Assembly: GCF_003841465.1 (NCBI RefSeq)
Contig: NZ_REFZ01000003.1
Location: 124,001-188,000 of the forward strand
Direction of reading: 5' to 3'
Origin: Natrarchaeobius oligotrophus
GTDB lineage: Archaea; Halobacteriota; Halobacteria; Halobacteriales; Natrialbaceae
Length of the DNA: 64,000 nt
Position 1 is the first letter of the stretch. Every line of letters begins with the position of its first letter. A program made the translations under genes and the position numbers. The notes beneath the pieces were generated by a model. It was not told the origin of the DNA. It worked only from the letters and a program-made list of their open reading frames with translations, and made no database searches. Shown one piece after another: positions 1-9,597 of this stretch.

Positions 1-1148
1 ACGATGTCGAGCTCCAATTGAATATGGCAGGTCTCGATGTTCGGGACAGTGTGTACAACGCCATTGAGCGCGTAATGGGTGAACATGACCCAGAAGCAGA
101 GATCTGCCGTGATGGAAATGGCAATCCAGACTACAACAGTGATCTAAGGGAGAAAGAACGGGTTCCATTGGGAGTAGATCCTCATGACTATTTCGAGGAA
201 GAAGTGGCTCCGTATTTAGAAAACGCTTGGATTAACGAGAGCAGTAAGTATCACGATGACAAGGACGGTAAGTTGGGAATTGTCGGTTACGAAATTAACT
301 TTGACCGGTTCTTTTTCGAGTACGATAATTCAGGTGGCCTTCAAGAGGTTGATAATCAATTGGATCTGATTGGGTCAGATGTAATTGATGGCATTGAAAG
401 CTTGATCTCAGGTGATAACCGAGTTCACCAAGCAGTCACAAAAGGACTTGAAGACGATATAGAGATGAAAGAGTCTGGGGTTGGCTGGATTGGTGAAGTC
501 CCTGAACATTGGGATGTCGTCAGAACTCGCTTTATTGCTAGGCTGGAATCAGGCCACACTCCTGCCCGCTCCGAAGATGAATACTGGGAAGATACGGATA
601 TCCCTTGGGTGACTACTTCCGATATCAAGCCATTCCGGAAAGGAAAGAAGATTTATCTTCACGACACTGAGAACAAAATCAGCCAATTGGGTTTGGAGAA
701 CTCCGGTGCGCGACTTCTTCCAGAGGGAACAGTATTTCTCTCACGTACCGCTTCCGTAGGATTCTCCGGCATTATGGGTCAAGAGATGGCAACATCTCAG
801 GATTTCGCTAACTGGGTATGTGGTGATGAGATTATCCCCGAATACCTTCTTTATGTTTTTCGTTCCATGGATTCGGAATTCGAACGTCTCACACAGGGCT
901 CCACACATCAGACAATTTATATGCCTGATATCCGGTCATTCAAGACACCACTACCACCTGTTGATGAACAACGAGAGATTGTTAAACACGTCCAGGCCGA
1001 GACAGAGAAGCTCTGGGAACTCATCGAGAAGACTGAAGAAACATTAGACCTACTAGAAGAAAAACGGAAGGCATTGATCAATGCGGCAGTAACGGGTCAG
1101 ATTGATGCCATCAAAGACCAAGATGACGAATTAGAGACTACCACATGA
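1..1148 (+). CDS. Type I restriction-modification HsdM-HsdS fusion, 5' partial
   Basis: The frame is open from the window edge (codons in phase with position 3), so the N-terminal methyltransferase part lies outside. The visible protein starts with the C-terminal tail of an HsdM subunit: a DPHDYFEEEVAPYLENAW stretch and a GYEINFDRFFF stretch match the usual HsdM ending. At about residue 152, counting from the TTG at 18, an HsdS-type target-recognition domain begins (GVGWIGEVPEHWDVV) and runs to the typical ending with a helical ELIEKTEETLDLLEEKRKAL segment and INAAVTGQI. Only one recognition domain is present, whereas free HsdS normally has two. The fusion would therefore methylate DNA and, if it dimerises, recognise a symmetric site. 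The stop overlaps the start of hsdR by 4 bases (ATGA). The fused architecture is seen directly; the methyltransferase motifs are not visible here. Confidence 0.85.
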   Translation, partial: DVELQLNMAGLDVRDSVYNAIERVMGEHDPEAEICRDGNGNPDYNSDLREKERVPLGVDPHDYFEEEVAPYLENAWINESSKYHDDKDGKLGIVGYEINFDRFFFEYDNSGGLQEVDNQLDLIGSDVIDGIESLISGDNRVHQAVTKGLEDDIEMKESGVGWIGEVPEHWDVVRTRFIARLESGHTPARSEDEYWEDTDIPWVTTSDIKPFRKGKKIYLHDTENKISQLGLENSGARLLPEGTVFLSRTASVGFSGIMGQEMATSQDFANWVCGDEIIPEYLLYVFRSMDSEFERLTQGSTHQTIYMPDIRSFKTPLPPVDEQREIVKHVQAETEKLWELIEKTEETLDLLEEKRKALINAAVTGQIDAIKDQDDELETTT

Positions 1149-4111
1149 GTAAGATTCACGACGAAGGGAACTTTGAGGATTTCATTGCGTCCCACCTCGT
1201 AGAGCACGGTGGGTACGAGCGCTTGCCATCCGAGGAGTTCAACCGGGAGCAAGGTATCTTTCCGGACGTCGTCGTGTCCTTTGTCAAGGAGACGCAGCCA
1301 GAGAAATGGGAGAAGCTGGAAACCGCATACAAGGGTAACGCGCGGAAGCGATTCCTACAGGACCTCACGAGTGCGATGGAGGGGCGTGGCACACTGGAAC
1401 TACTCCGTCACGGCCTTCGGACTACTGGGACGACGATCGACCTCGCGGCTTTCAAGCCGAACACCGGACTGAACCCTGAGGTCCAAGAACGCTACGAAGC
1501 GAACCGTCTGGGTGTCACGCAGCAGTTCTACTACTCGACGACAGACCCAAAGAAGAGTATTGACCTCGCGTTGAGCGTCAACGGGATTCCAGTGGCCACT
1601 GCGGAGCTGAAGAACAAGTTCACTGACCAAAGTGTTATCAACGCAAAAGCTCAGTACAAATCCGACCGCGATTCCGGTGAACCTGCACTAAAATTCAAGC
1701 GAGGCGCGCTAGTGCACTTCGCTGTTGACCAAGACGAGGTCGAGTACACGACCGAGCTGGACGGCGATGATACCCACTTCCTTCCGTTCAATAAGGGGCA
1801 CGATGGTGGGGCCGGGAATCCCCCGCGGGAGGATAGTCATCGGACGGCCTACTTATGGGAAGAGGTCTGGGAGAAGGACAGCTGGATGGAGATTCTCCAA
1901 CGGTTCATCCACATCGACACTGAGGAGATTAGGAAGGGCGGTGTGAAGGTAGACGAAGAGGAGACCATTATTTTCCCCCGGTACCACCAGCTGGAATGTG
2001 TTCGACAACTCGTGGACGCCGCACAGAAAAGCGGCGCTGGCGAGGACTACCTGGTTCAACACTCTACCGGAAGCGGGAAGAGCAAGTCCATCGCATGGCT
2101 CGTCCATCGACTTGTCTCACTCCATAATGATGCCGATGAGGCGGTCTTCGACGGCGTCGTTGTAGTCACGGATCGTACCGTACTTGACGAGCAATTACGG
2201 AACACGATATACGAACTGGACCACAAGACCGGTGTTGTCCACGCGATCAAAGGCGAACAGGGATCGAAGTCCCAGGAACTCGCGGAAGCTATCGAGGCTG
2301 GTAAACCAGTCATCATCACTACGCTCCAGACGTTCCCTCATGTCATCGAACACGCGAAACGACTTCCCGAACGTGATTATGCCGTTGTAGTGGACGAGGC
2401 ACACAGTAGCCAGTCCGGCGAGATGGCTCATGAGATGAAGCAGATCCTCTCCGGCATCGATATCGACGAAGATGACGATGCAGAGGATCTCATCGTGAAG
2501 AGCTCAGAGACACGAGGCAATCAGGAGAACCTCAGTTTCTTCGCATTCACGGCGACGCCAAAGGGGAAAACGCTGGAAGCCTTTGGAACCGTTCCTGAGG
2601 GGGGGGACAAGCCTGAACCGTCCCATCTGTACTCGATGCGCCAAGCCATCGAAGAAGGATTTATTTTGGACGTCCTTCAGCACTACACGACGTACGATAC
2701 GTTCTACAACGTAGCGAAAGTCATCAAGGAGGATCCGCAAGTTCCCCAAAAGAAGGCGGTCAAGGCAGTTTCGAAGTTCCTGAAACTGCATCCTCACAAT
2801 ATCTCTCAGAAGGTCGAGATCATCGTTGAGCACTTCCGCGAACACGCGCAACACAAGATCGGTGGGAAGGCAAAGGCGATGGTCGTGACGTCGTCACGCG
2901 TACACGCTGTGCGGTATAAGAAAGCGATCGACGAGTACATCGAGAAGAATGGCTACGATCTGAGTGCCCTGGTTGCGTTCAGCGGGACTGTCGAGGATGA
3001 CGGCTTCGAGTACACTGAACGTGAAATGAATGACGGGATCAAGGAGTCAGAACTCCCCAGTAAGTTCGATACCCCAGAGTATCAGGTTCTCGTCGTTGCC
3101 GATAAATACCAGACGGGATTCGATCAGCCGCTTCTGCACACGATGTACGTAGATAAGAAACTCTCTGGTATCCAAGCCGTGCAGACATTGTCCCGTCTAA
3201 ACCGAACTCATCCTGGCAAAGAGGATACCTTCGTCCTTGATTTCGAAAACGACCGAGAGGACATCTATGAGTCTTTCGAGCCCTATTACGAAAAGACGAC
3301 TCTCGAAGAGACGACCGACCCGCAGCACATCTACCAGTTGGAGTCGGATCTGAATGCGTCTCAGATCTACACTCAACAGGAGGTAGATCAATTTGCGGAG
3401 GCGTTCTTCAGTCCGGAGAACAAGGGAACTGAGCAAGCACACGCGAAGCTAAGTAGTCTCATTCAGCCGGCACGTGACCGATTCATGGTGGCTAATGAGG
3501 AGACACAGGACGAGTTCCGTTCTCAGCTCCGTTCGTTCCTCAGGCTGTACAAGTTCCAATCACAGGTGGTGAACTATTCAGATACTACCCTGGAAAAGCT
3601 CTACACCTTCGGACGTTTCCTCTACAAGGAACTCCCACGGGATTCGCGTGAATCGAGGGTAGAGTTTAACGACGAACTCGCTCTCCAATACTATCGATTG
3701 GAAAAATCGGACGAAGGCAGTATCGAGCTTGATTCCAGCGGCGGGGGCGTATCTTCACCGACTGAAACCGGTACAGGTAGTCAAGAGGACGAGGAAGTCG
3801 AACTCTCAACAATTGTTGAGAAAATCAATGAAAAGTTGGGTACGGACTTTACGGAAGCGGACCAGCTTTTCCTCGACCAAATCAAAGAGGACGCTCTCGA
3901 AGATGACCACATCCGGCGATCGGCCCAAGTCAACAGTAGAGAGAATTTCGCGCTGGAGTTCGATGACGTATTGACCGGGATGTTCATCGACCGAATGGAC
4001 CAAAACCAGGATCTTTTTGCTAAATTCATGGACAACGACGAGGTTCAAGAAGCGATAACAAAACACCTCCGCCGCGAGGTGTACAAAGAAAGCCAACAGG
4101 CTAATAGCTAA
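1145..4111 (+). CDS. hsdR: Type I restriction enzyme R subunit (HsdR)
   Basis: ATP-dependent translocase and nuclease subunit of a type I restriction enzyme, 988 aa, a normal length for the family. The N-terminal third carries the HsdR nuclease-type domain, including a GIPVATAELKNK segment that fits the (D/E)xK part of the PD-(D/E)xK fold. The superfamily 2 helicase follows: Walker A STGSGKSKS near residue 305, DEAH in VVVDEAHSS near 415, FTATPKG near 468, and a YQTGFDQP/QTLSRLNR segment in the second helicase lobe. The C-terminal region is acidic and helical, as expected for docking to the methyltransferase core. Start and previous stop overlap (ATGA), which implies translational coupling to the HsdM-HsdS fusion. 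Confidence 0.95.
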   Translation: MSKIHDEGNFEDFIASHLVEHGGYERLPSEEFNREQGIFPDVVVSFVKETQPEKWEKLETAYKGNARKRFLQDLTSAMEGRGTLELLRHGLRTTGTTIDLAAFKPNTGLNPEVQERYEANRLGVTQQFYYSTTDPKKSIDLALSVNGIPVATAELKNKFTDQSVINAKAQYKSDRDSGEPALKFKRGALVHFAVDQDEVEYTTELDGDDTHFLPFNKGHDGGAGNPPREDSHRTAYLWEEVWEKDSWMEILQRFIHIDTEEIRKGGVKVDEEETIIFPRYHQLECVRQLVDAAQKSGAGEDYLVQHSTGSGKSKSIAWLVHRLVSLHNDADEAVFDGVVVVTDRTVLDEQLRNTIYELDHKTGVVHAIKGEQGSKSQELAEAIEAGKPVIITTLQTFPHVIEHAKRLPERDYAVVVDEAHSSQSGEMAHEMKQILSGIDIDEDDDAEDLIVKSSETRGNQENLSFFAFTATPKGKTLEAFGTVPEGGDKPEPSHLYSMRQAIEEGFILDVLQHYTTYDTFYNVAKVIKEDPQVPQKKAVKAVSKFLKLHPHNISQKVEIIVEHFREHAQHKIGGKAKAMVVTSSRVHAVRYKKAIDEYIEKNGYDLSALVAFSGTVEDDGFEYTEREMNDGIKESELPSKFDTPEYQVLVVADKYQTGFDQPLLHTMYVDKKLSGIQAVQTLSRLNRTHPGKEDTFVLDFENDREDIYESFEPYYEKTTLEETTDPQHIYQLESDLNASQIYTQQEVDQFAEAFFSPENKGTEQAHAKLSSLIQPARDRFMVANEETQDEFRSQLRSFLRLYKFQSQVVNYSDTTLEKLYTFGRFLYKELPRDSRESRVEFNDELALQYYRLEKSDEGSIELDSSGGGVSSPTETGTGSQEDEEVELSTIVEKINEKLGTDFTEADQLFLDQIKEDALEDDHIRRSAQVNSRENFALEFDDVLTGMFIDRMDQNQDLFAKFMDNDEVQEAITKHLRREVYKESQQANS

Positions 4112-4138
4112 TTTCGTGAATGGGATTTTCGGGTTCGG

Positions 4139-5572
4139 CTAAATGATATTGTCACTCCGATTGTGAGCCGGGCATCGGACTTGGCCGTTCTCGATGCTAG
4201 TTTCACCACCTTCAGCGTGCATCACAATGTGATCTGCGTCCCAATCACTCCAGTCTACCCGGGCACGCTTCTTTGCTTTCGCTTTATCATCGTTTGGACC
4301 AAGAGCCTCCAGTTCTTCTTCCAGACACTGCCCACAAATACGGTCGTCTCGAAGGAAGATAGCTACCCGTTGGGCGTGACTGAACAACCGCTGGTTGTCT
4401 AGTTCGATGATACCGGGGTCGTATTCCCAGAATTCATTCATCATGATCCAGTGACGGGCAGCAACCGGGTCATCGCTCTGCTGGCTGTTCGACTTGAATC
4501 GCAGTACAGCTCCGTCACCACTCGGTTCGTTCTCTACGCGATTATAAAACTCACGCACAAACTGCCGGATCTCGTCGTAGTGACTGGAGGTGAATCGGTA
4601 GTTACCGAATTGGAGTTCCCGAATGAGAGTGTAAAGCGTGATAATAAAGTACTCATTCTCGAAGTAGACGACCTTGCCGTCGCTGGTCATCATCTCCGCG
4701 TCTTTGAAGATGTCGTAAAGTAGGTCCAGCATCTCATCGGCTCGCTTGACAATTTTCCGATTACGGAACGCGGTTTGGTCCTCCTTCGGGTTCAGCGATC
4801 CCTTCTCACAGTCGAACAGTTGGGTAACACGAGTGCCTGTGACATATGCTGGTCCGTCAGCAATCTCAATGAGCAGGAACCGGGCAAGCAGTCCGAGGTG
4901 CTTTAGCCGGTTATTGCCATAATTGAGTAACCCAAAGAAAGGATGCCGGTTCTCGTTGTTATCAAGACTTCGGTAGTCTTCGTAGTCGAAACTGATGTCA
5001 TCAGCGCGTTCAACAATGTAGTTTCGTACCGGACTCGTGATTTTTGAGTGATTCTCCTCAAGTGTATTTAGCGACTCACCTTGCTGAAGTCGCCAGAATA
5101 CCTGCGTAGCAAGTCGCTGGTGCTCGGGGTTCTTAGGGTCGTTGATACCCTGAAGGATATCTACCGTGAGCGTGCAATCGTCACTAATCACGGCTTGGTC
5201 ATCTTCACTGAGATCCTCATAATAGTTCCCCGCAAAGTTGCGGTCATGCCGCTCGTCAAGTTCCCGAATGCGTTGGCTGTCCGCTAATTTGTACTCGTTG
5301 TTGAGATATTCTTGGATAGCGGTGATACGTTGTTGTCCATCAACTACCTCGTACTTCTGCACCGTGTCGTGCGTGATGGAACGCAAAACGACTGGCGGGA
5401 CGTACAGGTCCAGGAGGAAACTCTCCATCAGACTTTTTTGTTTTTTCCGCTTCCAGACACTCTTCCGCTGGTACGGCGGGCGCTTAATGAAGTCTTTACG
5501 AGGATTCCCGAACTGCCTGAGTTGCCAGTTCTTTTGCTGTTGAATCAGGGCATTCTCATGTTGCAGAGCCAT
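4139..5572 (-). CDS. DUF262 / HNH endonuclease protein
   Basis: The N-terminal half is a DUF262 (ParB/Srx-like) domain with the family motif VVDGQQRITA at about residues 76-85, and a PPYQRKSVW segment before it. DUF262 is the nucleotide-sensing half of GmrSD-type and related anti-phage nucleases. The last 65 residues form an HNH-type nuclease: CGQC at 413-416, an ADHIVMHAEGG segment near 445, and CPAHN close to the end, giving two Cys pairs that could hold zinc and the catalytic DH. The 477 aa protein is convergent with hsdR, 27 bp away, so it sits in a defence cluster. Function as a phage-defence nuclease is inferred from family and context. Confidence 0.85.
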   Translation of the reverse strand: MALQHENALIQQQKNWQLRQFGNPRKDFIKRPPYQRKSVWKRKKQKSLMESFLLDLYVPPVVLRSITHDTVQKYEVVDGQQRITAIQEYLNNEYKLADSQRIRELDERHDRNFAGNYYEDLSEDDQAVISDDCTLTVDILQGINDPKNPEHQRLATQVFWRLQQGESLNTLEENHSKITSPVRNYIVERADDISFDYEDYRSLDNNENRHPFFGLLNYGNNRLKHLGLLARFLLIEIADGPAYVTGTRVTQLFDCEKGSLNPKEDQTAFRNRKIVKRADEMLDLLYDIFKDAEMMTSDGKVVYFENEYFIITLYTLIRELQFGNYRFTSSHYDEIRQFVREFYNRVENEPSGDGAVLRFKSNSQQSDDPVAARHWIMMNEFWEYDPGIIELDNQRLFSHAQRVAIFLRDDRICGQCLEEELEALGPNDDKAKAKKRARVDWSDWDADHIVMHAEGGETSIENGQVRCPAHNRSDNII

Positions 5573-5808
5573 GCTCCAGACTTACGAGACAACTACTTGA
5601 AACCTCACATTGTTTCCTATAAGCTTGCATACGTCTCTCAACGGTTGCTCCATCATTGAGGAGGTGAACGAACGCTGTCCGCCTGCTGAATACTTCCTAA
5701 TCTGCGGAAGTGATGGTTGATAAGTACAAAAGTTGATGGGAAGTCCGCGCCTGGCATGTTCGTAAGATATCTGATCAAGGGTTTACAGGTCGAGAATCAT
5801 GATTATCG

Positions 5809-6351
5809 ATGGTCGTCGCAAAACATATTGGGCTGGGCGTCGGACTTACGCGGATGCCTCAGGACGTTTCCTCGTCTACGACGCGCTTAGACAGCAAAGA
5901 CGCGTCAGGGAAAGTGGTGGAGCATGAGGTGAATCCCGACCGTCTTGCTGCCCTACGGGCGATCCTGGTCGAGCCAAAAGTTCGACTTCTCCAGCAAATC
6001 CTGGCAAGCCCGACGGGGGCGTTGAGCGCCGTTGAGTTAGCGGCGCGGAACGAGATTACCGAGAGCACGATCCGTGACCATTTACGCGATCTCCAGAACC
6101 AGGACCCAGAGATTGTGACGGTTCTTGAGGCTAATACCTCGCCAGTACCGAACGGGATCCCGCGAAAATACTACGCGGTCACTGAATGTGGGGTTGACCT
6201 GTTAAAACAGGTAAATCTCTATGAACAGATCGGGATTCTCTATGATATGTACGAGGCCGCTGAGTTGGAACTCCCCGACAGCGATGAGCGCCCTGTCACG
6301 ATTACAAATATCGAGAAGTTCGAGCATCGCCCGTCGCCTACCTGGCTCTGA
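5809..6351 (+). CDS. Winged-helix transcriptional regulator
   Basis: 180 aa, with a winged-helix DNA-binding domain in the middle: a helical VEPKVRLLQQILASPTG stretch, then AVELAARNEITESTIRDHL as the helix-turn-helix, and a wing ending in PRKYYAVTECG. The C-terminal part (VNLYEQIGILYDMYEAAEL) is helical and may be the dimerisation region seen in haloarchaeal ArsR/MarR-like regulators. An internal ATG at 5854 would remove 15 residues and is an equally possible start. It is divergent from the DUF262-HNH gene and may control that gene or the neighbouring recombinases. No ligand is evident. Confidence 0.75.
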   Translation: MVVAKHIGLGVGLTRMPQDVSSSTTRLDSKDASGKVVEHEVNPDRLAALRAILVEPKVRLLQQILASPTGALSAVELAARNEITESTIRDHLRDLQNQDPEIVTVLEANTSPVPNGIPRKYYAVTECGVDLLKQVNLYEQIGILYDMYEAAELELPDSDERPVTITNIEKFEHRPSPTWL

Positions 6352-6604
6352 CTTCTACACGCGTCCTTATCCATCAAAACCGAGTGAGTACTATATTTTT
6401 ACATCTACTGACGGGGTGATTCAGTGCAAATCCTTCCGAATGAGTTCTGTTTTGTTGACTACAAACTCTTAGTCTTGCACGCCGTTGCTATCAATCGACA
6501 GTTCCGATCTACCACTGCATGGATGTTGCTACTCACAAGCCGAGGGTTGAAGCACCAATAACGACTTTAGCTAATCACTTATCGAAGGCTCGGTGAAACA
6601 ACAC

Positions 6605-7735
6605 TCACCAATCCGGCCAAGCACATCGAACTGCCTCGGAACGATCTTTTCGTCGTTTTTCCTTCGTTCTTGGGTCGTAATGCTTTCGCAGAGTGCGAGG
6701 AGAGACGTTGAATCTCTGACTAGCTAGATCGAGGCGAAGTCCTCCACTCAAGTGGTTCACTATTGCACCACGCCGAATCGCGTGAGGATAATAAGAATAT
6801 GGACAGACACTCGAATCAGGGTCGCAATTCCCATCACAGGTTGATTTATTCATCACTTCAGTCGCCCAACGGCAGCTCGTTGCCTCGTACACCCATCGAC
6901 GAAGTGTCGATCGCACTGCGCGTCCGTGAGTTGTAGCAAAGAGTGGTTCTCTTCCGTATTTGTCGGTTATTTCAGGTCGCTCGTTTTTTATATACAACTG
7001 AAGCGCATCAGCAACGCAGTCATTTATTTCGACGTTTCGTTCTCCGTCTCCAGGAGTACTATCGTTCTCACGGCCGTTTTTCAGCCGAGTTCCAGTTTCT
7101 GGTCGATGTCGCAACCGTATAATATTCTCATCGGGATCGAAGTCACAGGTGTCAAGTGAGTAGATACCCCCGATACGAGGACCACAGTTCCACAAGAGCT
7201 CGATAAGAGCGTGCATTGCAGATCCTCGGCGTTGTTGACGGAGTTTTTGGATAATGATCTTCGCTGCTGACTCTGGTAGAGCTACATCACGAGCTTTAGG
7301 AGTCAAGCCGAGTTCATTTTTATCAAGGATCCGGCACACTACCTCGTCACAATGTTCGCGCTTGGCAAGCCAACGGAGCCAACCACGAACGTTCTTTGTG
7401 TACGTGAGGATCGTCGCATCAGCGTCGTACTCCGCTCTAAGTTCGTCTACATACTTATCAACTAATTCTATCGTAATTTCGACAGAGATTGTGACACCAT
7501 GGCTTTCTGCAAAGTCTATGAAATGTGGGATCGTCCGTCTGTATTGAGCTCGCGTTGACGGACTACGGTTTTGCCGTCGAGACAGGTACCGTTCATACAG
7601 AGTAGTGAGTGATGGCTGATCCGTCTCAGTGACATGCTGATGTGAGATTTTATCGACTGTTTTTACTTCGAGAAGTTGCTCGACTACTTCTGGATCGTCA
7701 ACTTGCGCAATCGCTTCAGCCAATGCTGTCGTCAT
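6605..7735 (-). CDS. Tyrosine recombinase (integrase), catalytically complete
   Basis: 376 aa site-specific recombinase of the XerC/D or phage-integrase family. A SAM-like N-terminal core-binding domain (SPSTRAQYRRTIPHFIDFAE) is followed by the catalytic domain: Arg187 in NCGPRIGG, the H-x-x-R box at His318-Arg321 (YPHAIRRG), and the nucleophile Tyr353 in RKHYDPRT. Three cysteines just before the HxxR box (C300, C304, C311) form the Cys-rich loop common in haloarchaeal integrases. Its ATG overlaps the stop of the upstream recombinase-like gene by 4 bases, so the two are probably made together. The likely role is movement or excision of the island, or of a smaller element inside it. Confidence 0.9.
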   Translation of the reverse strand: MTTALAEAIAQVDDPEVVEQLLEVKTVDKISHQHVTETDQPSLTTLYERYLSRRQNRSPSTRAQYRRTIPHFIDFAESHGVTISVEITIELVDKYVDELRAEYDADATILTYTKNVRGWLRWLAKREHCDEVVCRILDKNELGLTPKARDVALPESAAKIIIQKLRQQRRGSAMHALIELLWNCGPRIGGIYSLDTCDFDPDENIIRLRHRPETGTRLKNGRENDSTPGDGERNVEINDCVADALQLYIKNERPEITDKYGREPLFATTHGRAVRSTLRRWVYEATSCRWATEVMNKSTCDGNCDPDSSVCPYSYYPHAIRRGAIVNHLSGGLRLDLASQRFNVSPRTLRKHYDPRTKEKRRKDRSEAVRCAWPDW

Positions 7736-8631
7736 TTATATTCAAGCCAAGATTTGATCGCCGCCCACCGAATATCCGATAGAGAGACGTTTCGCTGAGC
7801 GGCTGTACGATCATTTTGGTCGGCAGGACCGGGATATTCGAGCGCAACCGATTGGGGAGGTAGGACTGATTTGCTCTCGCGTTGAACGGCTTTTCGGAGT
7901 GTAGACGCCCCAACTCTCCCCTCACGGGTAGTGAAAAGCGGATCCGGATTCGAGTCATGGGTTTCTTTTCGTTCATATCTTAGATATGTCTTTATCGCGT
8001 CAAGCGTGTTTTTAGAAAGGTTGGCTGTTCGTGTGGCAAGGAGGTCTGCTACGAGGAACTGGTCAGGGACCGTAATCTCGACAGTACCTCTCTCTTGATC
8101 CAAATCATCGATGTTTAAGTTGCGGGTCGGTTCTATTCTTCCTTTGGTATCCAAAAGAACTTCTGTGACCACATGCGTGCGGCACCCATAGTGGCGCTCA
8201 CGAAGATGTGCGACCAGTTCTTTGACAGCTTTAGCAGACGTCCCGCTTGGGCTAGTGGCCGCAGAAAACTGGTCACAAATGCGCTGTCGAAGTGCCTTTC
8301 CAGAGGGAGAAGACGAGACATCAATGTGTGTCACAATCCGAATCTTCTCTAGTTCCGGATCAGCACGTTTTACAACTGCGTGAAAGTTCGATAGCGTGCA
8401 GAGGTGCCCATAGGCGGTTTCGAGACTGTAGTCGCGGTTGAGGTACCGCGATTCTAAAAATCTGGCAACCTGTGCAGATTTCCCCTCTTTGGGTGAAACA
8501 TCTTTTGAGGCGCACCAGCGTTCGTACGCTACAAGCACAGTCTTATGCGACCGATAAGTGGTCGCTCCAACAGACTTTGACAGTTCTGCCAGATACTCGG
8601 TGATTTCGGTCCAGTTTGGGTCGTTCATCAC
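7732..8631 (-). CDS. Tyrosine-recombinase-like partner protein lacking catalytic C-terminus
   Basis: 299 aa with the overall layout of a tyrosine recombinase: an N-terminal core-binding domain (TYRSHKTVLVAYERW) and a catalytic-type domain with the first arginine preserved (DTKGRIEPTRNL). The position of the HxxR box reads SLSDIRWAAI, so the histidine is replaced, and the protein ends a few residues later, before any nucleophilic tyrosine. It should be inactive in strand cleavage. The 4-base overlap with the complete recombinase downstream suggests a structural or regulatory partner, rather than a chance truncation. Truncation by mutation of a formerly longer gene cannot be excluded. Confidence 0.75.
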   Translation of the reverse strand: MMNDPNWTEITEYLAELSKSVGATTYRSHKTVLVAYERWCASKDVSPKEGKSAQVARFLESRYLNRDYSLETAYGHLCTLSNFHAVVKRADPELEKIRIVTHIDVSSSPSGKALRQRICDQFSAATSPSGTSAKAVKELVAHLRERHYGCRTHVVTEVLLDTKGRIEPTRNLNIDDLDQERGTVEITVPDQFLVADLLATRTANLSKNTLDAIKTYLRYERKETHDSNPDPLFTTREGRVGASTLRKAVQRESKSVLPPQSVALEYPGPADQNDRTAAQRNVSLSDIRWAAIKSWLEYK

Positions 8632-8777
8632 GTTTTCCGATCAATTACGAATACGAACGAAAGGTGAATCTATCTTATTGCGCCAATTATCACTGGAAAT
8701 GTACTATGTGGGACTATAGTTGCCGCTGTTTAAATCAAAACCGTGAATTTTGTGACTAGCAAATTCTGGTCAACGCT

Positions 8778-9491
8778 TTACTCAAGTTGGCGATCCATCC
8801 CCTTGATGTCTGCCGTCGCGTGACGACGACTAATTGCTTGAGAAACAGCCAAGTCGATTTGTACTGCTACATCGGAGTTGAGTGGTTCTGGATCAAGAAT
8901 TTTGTTATCAGAGACGTTTGCCGCACCCTGTCGCTGTTCGTTACCTCCTTTATAATTTTCAGTCCCATCTAAATCCCCTTTTATTGGCGGCTCGTATAAA
9001 CGCGTGTTCGAGTTGACGAGAACGCGTTCGGGGATATCATCATTGTCTAGATACTTATCATTTTCAGATGGTTCAAGCTTCTCTCGACCAAGTTTGATAC
9101 CGTCAGCAAGGGCCTCTCTAAACGCTAATAAGTCATCAATAGGCTGGATGTTTCCAAGAGAGCCATCTGAATTCAATTTTGTTTCTTTTGATATGGACTC
9201 ATAATCAATTGAATCATTAACCATCATATAAGCTACTGCAATAAGATGTGTAGCAGCCTCACGGTGATCAAATTCCTCACCACCAATATGGTCTTCTGAG
9301 ATTTTCTCAAACAATGTTCCAAACGAATCCAGATTGGAAGTGGTATCGGTATTTAGTTCACATAGGAATTTAATATCTGTCATCGCCATCGCAAGGCGCT
9401 CCTGACATTCCCTTTTGCGGTTGGACTTGTTCTTTTCCGCACCACTCAGCCAATTCCGGTCAGTGTCAGTAAGCAGCCCATTTGCTGGCAT
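8778..9491 (-). CDS. Hypothetical haloarchaeal protein upstream of recombinase pair
   Basis: 237 aa, function unknown. The N-terminus (GLLTDTDRNWLSG followed by a basic stretch) resembles the start of a haloarchaeal family that begins LT-x-TDR-x-x-L-x-G, often found in proviruses and plasmids. The middle is helical, and the C-terminal third is low-complexity, polar and probably disordered. It is on the same strand as the two recombinase genes, 146 bp upstream, and may belong to the same mobile module. No enzymatic motif is visible. Confidence 0.6.
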   Translation of the reverse strand: MPANGLLTDTDRNWLSGAEKNKSNRKRECQERLAMAMTDIKFLCELNTDTTSNLDSFGTLFEKISEDHIGGEEFDHREAATHLIAVAYMMVNDSIDYESISKETKLNSDGSLGNIQPIDDLLAFREALADGIKLGREKLEPSENDKYLDNDDIPERVLVNSNTRLYEPPIKGDLDGTENYKGGNEQRQGAANVSDNKILDPEPLNSDVAVQIDLAVSQAISRRHATADIKGMDRQLE

Positions 9492-9597
9492 ACAAATGAA
9501 AACTCACGGCTTGCTTAATAAAGAACGGGCCGTCCACCTATATTCCCAAGAAATCTGTGATAAAAACGGCGATAAAATACACTGAAAATAGACGCCT

